Origin: JANLYQ01 sp031365725
GTDB taxonomy: Bacteria > Actinomycetota > Actinomycetes > JACCUZ01
Assembly: GCA_031365725.1 (NCBI GenBank)
Contig: JANLYQ010000102.1
Coordinates: forward strand, 1 to 16,029
DNA length: 16,029 nucleotides
Reading direction: 5' to 3'
Shown: positions 1 to 5,533 of the stretch, in pieces
Numbering within the stretch: the first letter of the stretch is position 1
How the letters are laid out: each line of letters begins with the position of its first letter
Translations under genes and position numbers: made by a program
Notes under the pieces: generated by a model
Databases searched by the model: none
Told to the model about the DNA's origin: nothing
Seen by the model: the letters and a program-made list of their open reading frames with translations, nothing else

Positions 1-248
1 CTGTCCAACCGGCCATACGTCCAATTCCTTGGCCGAGCAAGTCGGTGACCGGTAGGTGTCCGACAGCGCGAGTTCAGACGCGGCGTCTGAAGGGCAGCAA
101 CCGCTGCATCGCCGACGACGAGGCGTTCTCGGCAAACAGCAGCTGAGGTTCGGCAGCGTGAGAACGCGGCCTTTGCCTGCCTTCTATCAGCCGGAATCCT
201 TGTGGCGCACTTGCTCGCCGACCCCGATTGCGCGGACCGCGTCGCGGG
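1..248. other. Left-edge stretch without a supported gene
   Basis: No convincing gene was found here. The open frames crossing this stretch have arginine-rich, low-information translations typical of shadow frames in GC-rich DNA, and no familiar domain appears on either strand. The only structured element I see is a short perfect inverted repeat at 73-91, listed separately. The stretch is the 3' flank of the minus-strand GST gene. Confidence 0.5.
73..91. terminator. Short perfect inverted repeat, possible terminator or operator
   Basis: The sequence TTCAGACGC-G-GCGTCTGAA is a 9-bp inverted repeat around a single central base. As RNA it would form a stem of about 8 bp with a 3-nt loop. It lies about 160 bp past the stop codon of the minus-strand GST gene. 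No T-run follows on either strand, so an intrinsic terminator is only one reading; a protein-binding dyad is equally possible. Confidence 0.3.
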
Positions 249-1094
249 TCAACTCGAGCCGCGTTCCTCGGCGAACATGCGCAGCGCGAAGCGGCCTCCA
301 GGGGTGTCGCGCAGCCGCAGCACCTCGGTGCGCATCGCCGCCGGCACGTCGTCCGGGGCGGGGTAGGGCGCTCGGGTCCCCGGCGGCAGCAGCACCGGAG
401 AGGCCAGCGCCGCAAAGGTGAGGTCGGCGGCGGTGAACTGGCTTCCTGTGAGGAACCGCCGACCGTCCGCCAGCAGCGCGCCGACTTCGTCGAACAGTGC
501 ATGCACACGGTCCAGCGAGCGCGCCGCGCTGGCGGGCGTGATGCGGAACGCTCGCTGCACGAGGCGCATGAACACCGGCATGACCAGAGGCAGCAGCCAG
601 CGTTCCAGCCGCGGCACGCCACGCGACACCATGGGCCGCAGCAGTGCCGACCGGCCCAGCAGTTGGGCATAGGCCCACCGCCGCGCGTGCGGCCCCAGCT
701 CGTCGTCGAAACGCCGCACGAGCGCGTCCACGGCCTGCCGGCCGGCGGGGTCGCGCGGGTAGAGCACACCGCCACCGCAGGCCCCGTCAGCGTGCTGCAG
801 GATCGAAGTCGAGTCGGTCAGGCAGATGCTTCCGTGCACGAGAACCGGAACACTGCCGCCGCCATGGCGGCCGGTGGCTCGGCGGTGCAGCAGCGGAATG
901 TGCGGCTCCTCGCGGTACGGCAGGCCGGTGCGGTCGAGCGCCCAGCGTGCCTTCTCGACGTAGTGGCTGTGGGGCATCGTGATGAGCCTGGCCCTCACGA
1001 TGTCCGATGTCGGCTGATGATGAGCAGGCGGCACCGGGTCCCCTGGTCCCGGCGTCGAGGACGGCGCTTCGATGTGATCGACGGTGTCAGTCAT
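249..1094 (-). CDS. Glutathione S-transferase family protein
   Basis: This 281-residue protein has the two-part layout of the soluble GST fold. The thioredoxin-like N-terminal part begins near residue 34, with a segment RARLITMPHSHYVEKARWAL that matches the region where GSTs contact thiol substrate. It is followed by VPVL (82-85) and DSTSIL (94-99), the usual cis-Pro and substrate-binding landmarks. A helical C-terminal domain fills the rest, ending in a segment resembling GST C-termini (FALRMF). I chose the ATG at 1094 because the upstream extension to 1235 is arginine-rich and not GST-like; the first ~33 residues after 1094 are also not conserved-looking, so a later start is possible. There is no clear Shine-Dalgarno site. 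Substrate is unknown; actinobacteria mostly use mycothiol, so glutathione may not be the natural thiol. Confidence 0.75.
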   Translation of the reverse strand: MTDTVDHIEAPSSTPGPGDPVPPAHHQPTSDIVRARLITMPHSHYVEKARWALDRTGLPYREEPHIPLLHRRATGRHGGGSVPVLVHGSICLTDSTSILQHADGACGGGVLYPRDPAGRQAVDALVRRFDDELGPHARRWAYAQLLGRSALLRPMVSRGVPRLERWLLPLVMPVFMRLVQRAFRITPASAARSLDRVHALFDEVGALLADGRRFLTGSQFTAADLTFAALASPVLLPPGTRAPYPAPDDVPAAMRTEVLRLRDTPGGRFALRMFAEERGSS

Positions 1095-1377
1095 CTGGCA
1101 AGGGCGCCGTGGCGGTGGACGCCCACATTGTCGGTGGCGACGCCGGTCGCGTCGACCCGTGATTGGCGCTCCGCGGTGACCGGGTACCGAACGGGCTGCG
1201 GTCGCTGACCGCTTGCGAATGGCCGGCGAAAGCAAGTCTGGGCCGATATTGATAGCCTCGCTGCGTGCTGCGCCGCGCCATGCTCACGGGGCAGCCGATG
1301 GCTGGCCGCGAGGACGTGTACCTTTCCCGGCCGGTCGACGATAGCGACACCCGCCCAAACCGCGAGAGGCCCACCGC
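1095..1377. other. Divergent intergenic region between GST and pepF remnant
   Basis: This stretch separates the minus-strand GST gene from the plus-strand pepF remnant and must hold promoters for both. Open frames here translate to arginine- and proline-rich sequence with no recognisable domain. An AT-richer patch around 1247-1258 (gatattgatag) is the likeliest promoter area, but I cannot place -35 and -10 boxes with confidence. GAGAGG at about 1364-1369 is a plausible ribosome site for the ATG at 1378. Confidence 0.4.
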
Positions 1378-1782
1378 ATGCCATCCCTCCCGTCACGCGC
1401 CGAAGTCCCCGTCGAGACCACCTGGGACCTGTGCGACCTGTTCCCCGATGAGGCCGCCTGGGAGGCCGAGTTCGAGGCCGTCGACGCCGCCCGCCAGGCG
1501 CTGGCGGCCTACGAGGGCCATCTCGGCGCCGACGCCGTGACGCTGCTGGCATGTCTGACGGACGCCGAGGCGCTTGGCGCGCGGCTGATGCGCGTCAGCA
1601 CCTTCGCCTACTTGCGCAACGCGCAGGACGCCACGCAACCGCCGCACCAGGCCGCGGTGGCCCGCGTCGCGGCGCTGCAGGCGCGGGTCGACGCGGCGAC
1701 GAGCGTCGTGGACTCGGAGATCCTCGCGCTGCCGGACGGCGTGCTGCAGCGCTGGCGCTCGATGGAGACGGGCCTTCAGGTG
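1378..1782 (+). pseudogene. pepF: Oligoendopeptidase F (M3 family), N-terminal fragment only
   Basis: The first ~134 codons encode the N-terminal region of an M3-family zinc oligopeptidase. The opening ETTWDLCDLFPDEAAWEAEF and the later helical segment with STFAYLRNAQD are characteristic of oligoendopeptidase F. Family members are about 600 residues long and carry the zinc site HExxH in the C-terminal half; that part is absent here. After about residue 134 (near position 1780) the frame stays open to 2268 only because it reads antisense through an MFS transporter gene, so the predicted 296-residue protein is an artefact of the join. The ATG at 1378 has GAGAGG about 8 nt upstream. The remnant should have no peptidase activity. 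The exact break is uncertain by about 10 bases. An assembly misjoin could also explain it. Confidence 0.8.
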
Positions 1783-1792
1783 TCCGGACACC
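1779..1792. repeat. Perfect 14-bp palindrome at the gene junction
   Basis: GGTGTCCGGACACC reads the same on both strands. It sits exactly where recognisable oligoendopeptidase F coding sequence (plus strand) gives way to recognisable MFS transporter coding sequence (minus strand). It may be a footprint of the deletion or inversion that fused the two genes, a recombination target, or coincidence in GC-rich DNA. Confidence 0.6.
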
Positions 1793-2274
1793 GCGACGAC
1801 AGCGGCCACCAGCAAAGGTCCGACGAAGGCACCGACCTGGTCCAGCGCCTTGTGGACGGCGAATCCACGCCCCAGCCCGACCTGAGTCGCGACCCGCGCG
1901 AGCAGGGCCGACTTCGACGGGCTGCGCACCGCCTTACCGGTGCGTTCGGCGAGGACCAGGGTGCAGGCGAGGGCGAGTCCGGCAGCACCGACGAACGGCG
2001 TCACCGCCAGCAGCGGCACGCAGACCGCCGTGAGTCCGTAGCCCCACAGGGTGAGGTTCCAGTAGTGCCCGGACCGGTCAGCCAGCGGGCCGAACACCAG
2101 CCGCAGCACCAGGGCAGCTGCCTCGCCGGCACCCGTGACCAGCCCCACCAACGCGGCAGAGGCACCGAGGGAGGCCAGCAGCGGCCCGGTCACCGAGCGC
2201 GCGCCCTCATAGACCATGTCGGCCGCGAGGCTCACGACCCCGAACCCGACCACGGCCCGCCAGGGTGACCGCAC
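1783..2274 (-). pseudogene. MFS transporter, N-terminal half only
   Basis: About 164 codons encode the first membrane segments of a major facilitator superfamily transporter. The signature loop between TM2 and TM3 is visible as GPLADRSGHYW (62-72), matching MFS motif A. A later segment with ERTGKAVRSPSKSALLA and ALDQVGAFVGPLL is typical of a bacterial MFS subfamily. The start is a GTG at 2274 with a strong GGAAGGGG site about 6 nt upstream, so initiation still looks intact. Homology stops near position 1783; beyond it the frame runs antisense through the pepF remnant to a stop at 1393. MFS proteins normally have about 400 residues and 12 helices, so the C-terminal six-helix bundle is missing and transport function is presumably lost. 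The partner truncation of pepF points to one event. Confidence 0.8.
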
Positions 2275-2329
2275 GTGGTCCCCTTCCGTCCTGCGCCGGG
2301 TCCGGCTAGTAGCGTTGGCCGCTCATCGT

Positions 2330-2344
2330 AGGAGTCGTGGGGTG
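2330..2344 (+). promoter_or_regulatory. Ribosome binding site that favours a GTG start for PAP2
   Basis: AGGAG at 2330-2334 lies 7 nt before a GTG at 2342 and 13 nt before the ATG at 2348, in the same frame. The spacing favours the GTG as the true start of the PAP2 gene. Confidence 0.6.
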
Positions 2345-3034
2345 CGCATGCCGGTCCAGGTCACCGGGTTGTTCGGACTGGTCAACGGCTTCGCCCGTGA
2401 CACGGGCTGGCTCAACGAGCCCGTCCTGCTGTTCGCGACGTACGGCGTGCTGGTCTTCGCCGCGCTGCTCGTCGTCGGCTTCTCCCTCGCCCGCACGATG
2501 GGTTCGCAGTCGATGGCCGCGGCGCTGTGGGCCGGGGCCGGGACCCTGCTGGCAGTGTGGGTCAACCAGCCGATCGTGCATGCCGTCAACGAGGCGCGGC
2601 CCTATACGACACATCACGACATCCTCGTGCTCGCCCACCGCTCGACCGACGGGTCCTTCCCCTCCGACCATGCGGTGATGGCCGGAGCGGTCACGACCGG
2701 GCTGTTCCTCATGTCGCGTCGACTCGGTGCGATCTCGGCCGTGGTGGCTGCACTGATGGCGTTCTCACGCGTCTACATCGCCGCGCACTATCCGCACGAC
2801 GTGCTCGCCGGCCTCGGGCTGGGCGCCGCGGTGGTGCTGATCGGCTGGTTGCTGCTGGCCCGCCTGTTGACCGGGCTTGTACGCCGCCTGCGCGGCACCC
2901 GGCTGCGGCCGCTGCTGCGGGCCGACTCGAGCCTCGACACGTCGCAACCGCTGGCCGGGGTGACCGCGGGACGCGGCGCCGGGCCGGACCATCGGCGCTC
3001 GGCACGACGACGGCGGTCCCGGGCCACTCCGTGA
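2342..3034 (+). CDS. PAP2-family membrane phosphatase (BcrC-like)
   Basis: This 230-residue polytopic membrane protein belongs to the type 2 phosphatidic acid phosphatase family, which removes phosphate from lipid phosphates; the PSDH variant resembles BcrC-type undecaprenyl pyrophosphate phosphatases of cell-wall lipid recycling. The three catalytic motifs are recognisable: RP at 86-87, PSDH at 107-110, and S142-R143 with H149 and D153 (SR-x5-H-x3-D). The Lys that usually begins motif 1 (K-x6-RP) is replaced by V79. Hydrophobic helices surround the motifs, and the last ~50 residues are an Arg-rich cytoplasmic tail. The GTG at 2342 is chosen on ribosome-site spacing. The stop overlaps the GTG start of the DedA gene (GTGA), indicating translational coupling. 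Substrate is inferred, not shown. Confidence 0.85.
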   Translation: MRMPVQVTGLFGLVNGFARDTGWLNEPVLLFATYGVLVFAALLVVGFSLARTMGSQSMAAALWAGAGTLLAVWVNQPIVHAVNEARPYTTHHDILVLAHRSTDGSFPSDHAVMAGAVTTGLFLMSRRLGAISAVVAALMAFSRVYIAAHYPHDVLAGLGLGAAVVLIGWLLLARLLTGLVRRLRGTRLRPLLRADSSLDTSQPLAGVTAGRGAGPDHRRSARRRRSRATP

Positions 3035-3663
3035 GCTCGTTGGTCGACTCGCTGCTGCACCTACCGGCGGCCACGGCGTACGTCGTGATTGCAGCTCTTG
3101 TGTTCGCCGAGGCCGCGGTCTTCGTCGGCTTCGTGCTGCCTGGTGAGACGGCGGTGCTCCTCGGCGGGGTGCTCGCCGCGTCGGGCCGGTTGTCGTTGGT
3201 CGCGTTGCTCCCGCTGGTCGTCATCTCGGCGGTCGTGGGCGACAGCGTGGGCTACGAGGTGGGCCGGGTCTTCGGCCCGCGGCTGCTGTCGAGCCGGTTG
3301 CTGCGCAGTCGCGCCGAGCGGTTGGACCGGGCCCGCGCGACGTTGCGCCGACGTGGTGGCTGGGCCGTGTTCGTCGCGCGGTCGACGGCGTTCCTGCGAG
3401 CCGTGGTCCCGGGCCTGGCGGGGGTCAGCCGGATGCCTTACCGGACGTTCCTGCTGTGGAACGCCGCCGGTGGGCTGGTCTGGGGCGTCGGTGTGACGCT
3501 GCTCGGCTACTCGGCCGGAGCGTCGTACCGCACGGTGGAGAAGACCCTCGGTCGGGCCAGCGCCATCATCGCGGCGGTGCTCGTGCTGGGGGTCGTTGCG
3601 GTCTACCTACGCCGGCGCCGACGGCACCGGGGCGTCGACGAGTCCGCGGACACCGCCGACTAG
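3031..3663 (+). CDS. DedA-family membrane protein
   Basis: This 210-residue integral membrane protein matches the DedA/SNARE-associated family (VTT domain), whose members are linked to membrane homeostasis and, in several bacteria, recycling of undecaprenyl phosphate or phospholipid flipping. Family landmarks are E27 in FAEAAVF, the PGE loop (37-39), GDSVGYEVGR (70-79), R117 and R123 in RSTAFLR, and the PGLAG segment (127-131) followed by M135. The C-terminus ends in a basic cytoplasmic tail after a final helix (about 177-193). It starts with GTG at 3031, overlapping the stop of the PAP2 gene by 3 nt (GTGA). Pairing of a BcrC-like phosphatase with a DedA protein suggests a shared role in lipid-carrier recycling; this is inference from context. 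Confidence 0.88.
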   Translation: MSSLVDSLLHLPAATAYVVIAALVFAEAAVFVGFVLPGETAVLLGGVLAASGRLSLVALLPLVVISAVVGDSVGYEVGRVFGPRLLSSRLLRSRAERLDRARATLRRRGGWAVFVARSTAFLRAVVPGLAGVSRMPYRTFLLWNAAGGLVWGVGVTLLGYSAGASYRTVEKTLGRASAIIAAVLVLGVVAVYLRRRRRHRGVDESADTAD

Positions 3664-3683
3664 CTGCCATCACGTGTGCCCCG

Positions 3684-3737
3684 TCGAGTGTCGGAAGGTG
3701 GCTGCCGGGGCGGATCGAGTGGCGGAAGGTGGCTGCC
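3684..3737. repeat. Two direct repeats of 23 bp (one mismatch), 31-bp period
   Basis: Copies lie at 3684-3706 and 3715-3737. Both begin TCGAGTG, differ only at the eighth base (T versus G), and continue CGGAAGGTGGCTGCC. The unit lies outside any gene, between the converging DedA and arsC genes, and its right copy also forms one arm of the inverted repeat at 3716-3772. This resembles a REP-like intergenic repeat, but I cannot see whether other copies exist in the genome. Confidence 0.8.
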
Positions 3738-3772
3738 TGCCGCCTCCCCGGACGACCAGGTTCCGCCACTCG
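3716..3772. terminator. 12-bp inverted repeat between converging genes, possible bidirectional terminator
   Basis: CGAGTGGCGGAA (3716-3727) is exactly complementary to TTCCGCCACTCG (3761-3772), with a 33-nt loop. It lies between the ends of the DedA gene (plus) and arsC (minus), the position expected of a shared terminator. No T-run follows, which is common in GC-rich actinobacteria, so termination is inferred from position and stem only. Confidence 0.5.
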
Positions 3773-3831
3773 CGGAGGTCGGCGGGGCGGAGGTCGCCGG
3801 GGCGGAGCGGCGGTCCGACCTGCGGCGGGCG

Positions 3832-4272
3832 TCAGAGGTGCGCGGGACCTGGGATCACCGAGGGCGCCAGCACGCGGTCCGGCACGAGCTCAGTGAGCAG
3901 CGCGCGGACGCGGGCATCGATGTCGGCGACAATGCCCAGGACGGTGTCGTGGTCCTGACCCTTCGGGTCGTCCAACGGCCAGTCGCGGTAGCGCGCACCG
4001 AGGTACACCGGGCACGACTCGCCACACCCCTGGGTCACGACGACGTCGTAGGTCCCGGTCGGGTCGAAGCCCTTGGGCACCTCGTTGCTGACGTCGAGCC
4101 CGAGTTCGACGAGCACGTCGGCGACCTCGGCGTGCACCGCGGTGCCTGGTTCGGAGCCGGCCGAGGACACCTCGACCGCATCGCCGCCGTAGTGCTCGGT
4201 GAGCACCTTGCTGGCCATCGACCGGCCGCCGTTGGCCTTGCAGGCAAACAGGATGCGGGGCTTGCTCGTCAT
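3832..4272 (-). CDS. arsC: Arsenate reductase, low-molecular-weight phosphatase family
   Basis: The 146-residue protein carries the low-molecular-weight tyrosine phosphatase P-loop C11-x5-R17 (CKANGGR) followed by Ser, a second Cys pair at C83 and C87 in GCGESCP, and the acid loop with D101-D102-P (WPLDDPKG). This is the arrangement of LMW-PTP-type arsenate reductases that turn As(V) into As(III). Whether it draws electrons from thioredoxin through the Cys83/Cys87 relay or from mycothiol and mycoredoxin, as some actinobacterial ArsC proteins do, cannot be decided from sequence. The ATG at 4272 overlaps the stop of the aquaporin gene (ATGA), so it is the third, translationally coupled gene of arsI-aqp-arsC. 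The C-terminal ~20 residues extend past the conserved core. Confidence 0.88.
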   Translation of the reverse strand: MTSKPRILFACKANGGRSMASKVLTEHYGGDAVEVSSAGSEPGTAVHAEVADVLVELGLDVSNEVPKGFDPTGTYDVVVTQGCGESCPVYLGARYRDWPLDDPKGQDHDTVLGIVADIDARVRALLTELVPDRVLAPSVIPGPAHL

Positions 4273-4958
4273 GACTCGACCTCCGGGAAGAGAGAGTGGA
4301 CCAGGCCCATGCCGACGGCCGCCCCGACCACCTGTGCGACGACGAACCCCGGCACCGACCCGGGCGCGATGCCGGCGAAGGTGTCGGAGAACATCCGACC
4401 GACGGTCACCGCCGGGTTGGCGAAGGAGGTCGAGGACGTGAACCAGTACGCCGCCCCGATGTAGGCACCGACCGCGGGCGCAGCCAGCGGGGTCCGGCCG
4501 CTGCGCACCAGCGCGAAGATCAGCAGCACGAGCCCCGCGGTGGCCACGACCTCGCCGAGCCATAGGCGGGCGTCGGTGCGGTCGTGGCTCGCGAACGCCG
4601 CCGGTACGTCGTACATCGTGTTGGCGAGCAATGCACCACCGACAGCGCCGATGGTCTGCGCGAGGCCGTAGGCGATGACCTCGGGCCCCGTGATGCCCTT
4701 GCCTTTGCCCCGGCTGAGCAGCCAGTCGGCGGCCGAGACCACGGGGTTGAAATGAGAGCCGGAGACCGGACCGAACAGCAGGATCAGCACGGTCAGGCCG
4801 AGCACCGTGGCTGTCGAGTTCTCCAGCAGCTGAAGGCCGACGTCGCGCGGCGAGAGTCGCTGGGCGGCGACGCCCGACCCGACGACGACCGTGACCAGCA
4901 GGCCCGTCCCGAGCAGCTCGGCGCCCAGACGTCTGGCGAGGGCCGGGGTCAGCCGCAT
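4269..4958 (-). CDS. Arsenic-associated aquaporin (MIP family)
   Basis: This protein of about 229 residues has the six-helix repeat layout of the MIP family. The two half-helix boxes are NPV (71-73, in SGSHFNPVVS) and NPA (181-183, in FANPAVTVGR). The Arg that normally follows the second NPA in water- and glycerol-selective channels is replaced by Val (V184), which would widen the selectivity filter. From established knowledge, AqpS-type aquaporins in ars operons let arsenite (and methylated trivalent arsenic) leave the cell down its gradient. Encoded between arsI and arsC with overlaps at both ends, it probably serves that job here. The ATG at 4958 shares a base with the arsI stop (TGATG); an in-frame GTG at 4967 is an alternative start giving three more residues. 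Confidence 0.88.
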   Translation of the reverse strand: MRLTPALARRLGAELLGTGLLVTVVVGSGVAAQRLSPRDVGLQLLENSTATVLGLTVLILLFGPVSGSHFNPVVSAADWLLSRGKGKGITGPEVIAYGLAQTIGAVGGALLANTMYDVPAAFASHDRTDARLWLGEVVATAGLVLLIFALVRSGRTPLAAPAVGAYIGAAYWFTSSTSFANPAVTVGRMFSDTFAGIAPGSVPGFVVAQVVGAAVGMGLVHSLFPEVES

Positions 4959-5443
4959 CAGCAGCACGCAGCGGCTGACGGCCCGAGTGCGTCGGCCGTG
5001 CTCGTGACGCAGCAGGTGCCGTCGTTGATCTCGGTGGCCTCATCGAGCGCGGTCGTCGTCGCGCCCTCGAGGTGGGCGTCTGCGTCGGCGAGCACGGTGT
5101 AGACCTCCCAGCGCTCCTGCCCCGGGCCGGTGACCCAGACCTTGTCCTGCAGGGCGTAGCAGCAGACGGTGCCGTCCTCGACCTCGGTGGCCAGACCCTC
5201 GGCGGCGAGGCGTCGGGTGGCGGCGACGACCTCGTCGGTGGACGCGACCTCGACACCGAGGTGGTTGATCGAGCCACCGTGGCCGGGGTTCTCGATGAGC
5301 ACCAGCTTGAGGGCGGGATCCTCGAGCGCGAAGTTGGCATAGCCCGGGCGGCGTTTGGCCGGCTGCGCCTGGAACAAGGCCGAGTAGAACCCGACGGCAG
5401 TATCGATGTCGTCGACGTTGAGGGCGAGCTGGACACGGGACAT
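4958..5443 (-). CDS. arsI: ArsI/CadI-family glyoxalase-fold protein, C-As lyase
   Basis: The 161-residue protein is a type I extradiol dioxygenase/glyoxalase-fold protein that closely follows the CadI (Rv2641) pattern from its first residues (MSRVQLALNVDD). ArsI enzymes cleave the C-As bond of trivalent methyl- and aromatic arsenicals to release As(III). Candidate metal ligands are Q5, H61 and E113 (WEVY), and the vicinal pair C94-C95 is the arsenical-binding site. Q5 stands where the Bacillus enzyme has His; I recall Gln in the Thermomonospora ArsI, so it is probably normal for actinobacteria. The tail holds two more Cys pairs (C144-C145 and C160-C161). The ATG at 5443 is preceded by GAGGAGG about 5 nt upstream, so an upstream in-frame start at 5521 is not needed. 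It is the first gene of the minus-strand ars unit. Confidence 0.92.
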   Translation of the reverse strand: MSRVQLALNVDDIDTAVGFYSALFQAQPAKRRPGYANFALEDPALKLVLIENPGHGGSINHLGVEVASTDEVVAATRRLAAEGLATEVEDGTVCCYALQDKVWVTGPGQERWEVYTVLADADAHLEGATTTALDEATEINDGTCCVTSTADALGPSAAACC

Positions 5444-5500
5444 GGCTGCCTCCTCGGTGCAGGGCGACCGCGAGACCGCGATCGGTGTCCGCACTGTGCC

Positions 5501-5530
5501 TACATATTTGACATACGTCAAGAAGGTGGC
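5501..5530. promoter_or_regulatory. ArsR operator candidate between arsI and arsR
   Basis: TTGAC-ATAC-GTCAA at 5508-5521 is a perfect 5-bp inverted repeat with a 4-bp spacer, in the most AT-rich patch of the divergent arsI-arsR gap. It lies 13 bp before the arsR ATG. ArsR-family repressors bind short dyads of this kind over divergent promoters, so the simplest reading is autoregulation of arsR and control of arsI-aqp-arsC from one site. TACATA (5501-5506) could be a -10 box for arsR and TTGACG on the minus strand a -35 box for arsI, but these assignments are weak. Confidence 0.7.
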
Positions 5531-5533
5531 ACG

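Noticed and set aside
1..248. Possible tRNA gene or truncated coding end at the left edge
   Set aside because: I could not fold a cloverleaf, and no frame entering from the left gives recognisable protein sequence before a stop.
1393..1782. Continuation of the MFS frame on the minus strand
   Set aside because: This part is antisense to pepF, has no membrane segments and does not resemble the second half of an MFS protein.
1378..2268. A single 296-codon plus-strand open frame over pepF and beyond
   Set aside because: Only the first ~134 codons resemble oligoendopeptidase F. The rest is the antisense of the MFS gene, with Gln, Arg and Gly-rich low-information sequence.
3832..5436. A 534-codon minus-strand open frame spanning the arsenic island
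   Set aside because: Only its C-terminal 146 residues are the real ArsC. The rest is an out-of-frame shadow of the aquaporin and ArsI genes, made of Arg, Ser and Pro-rich sequence.
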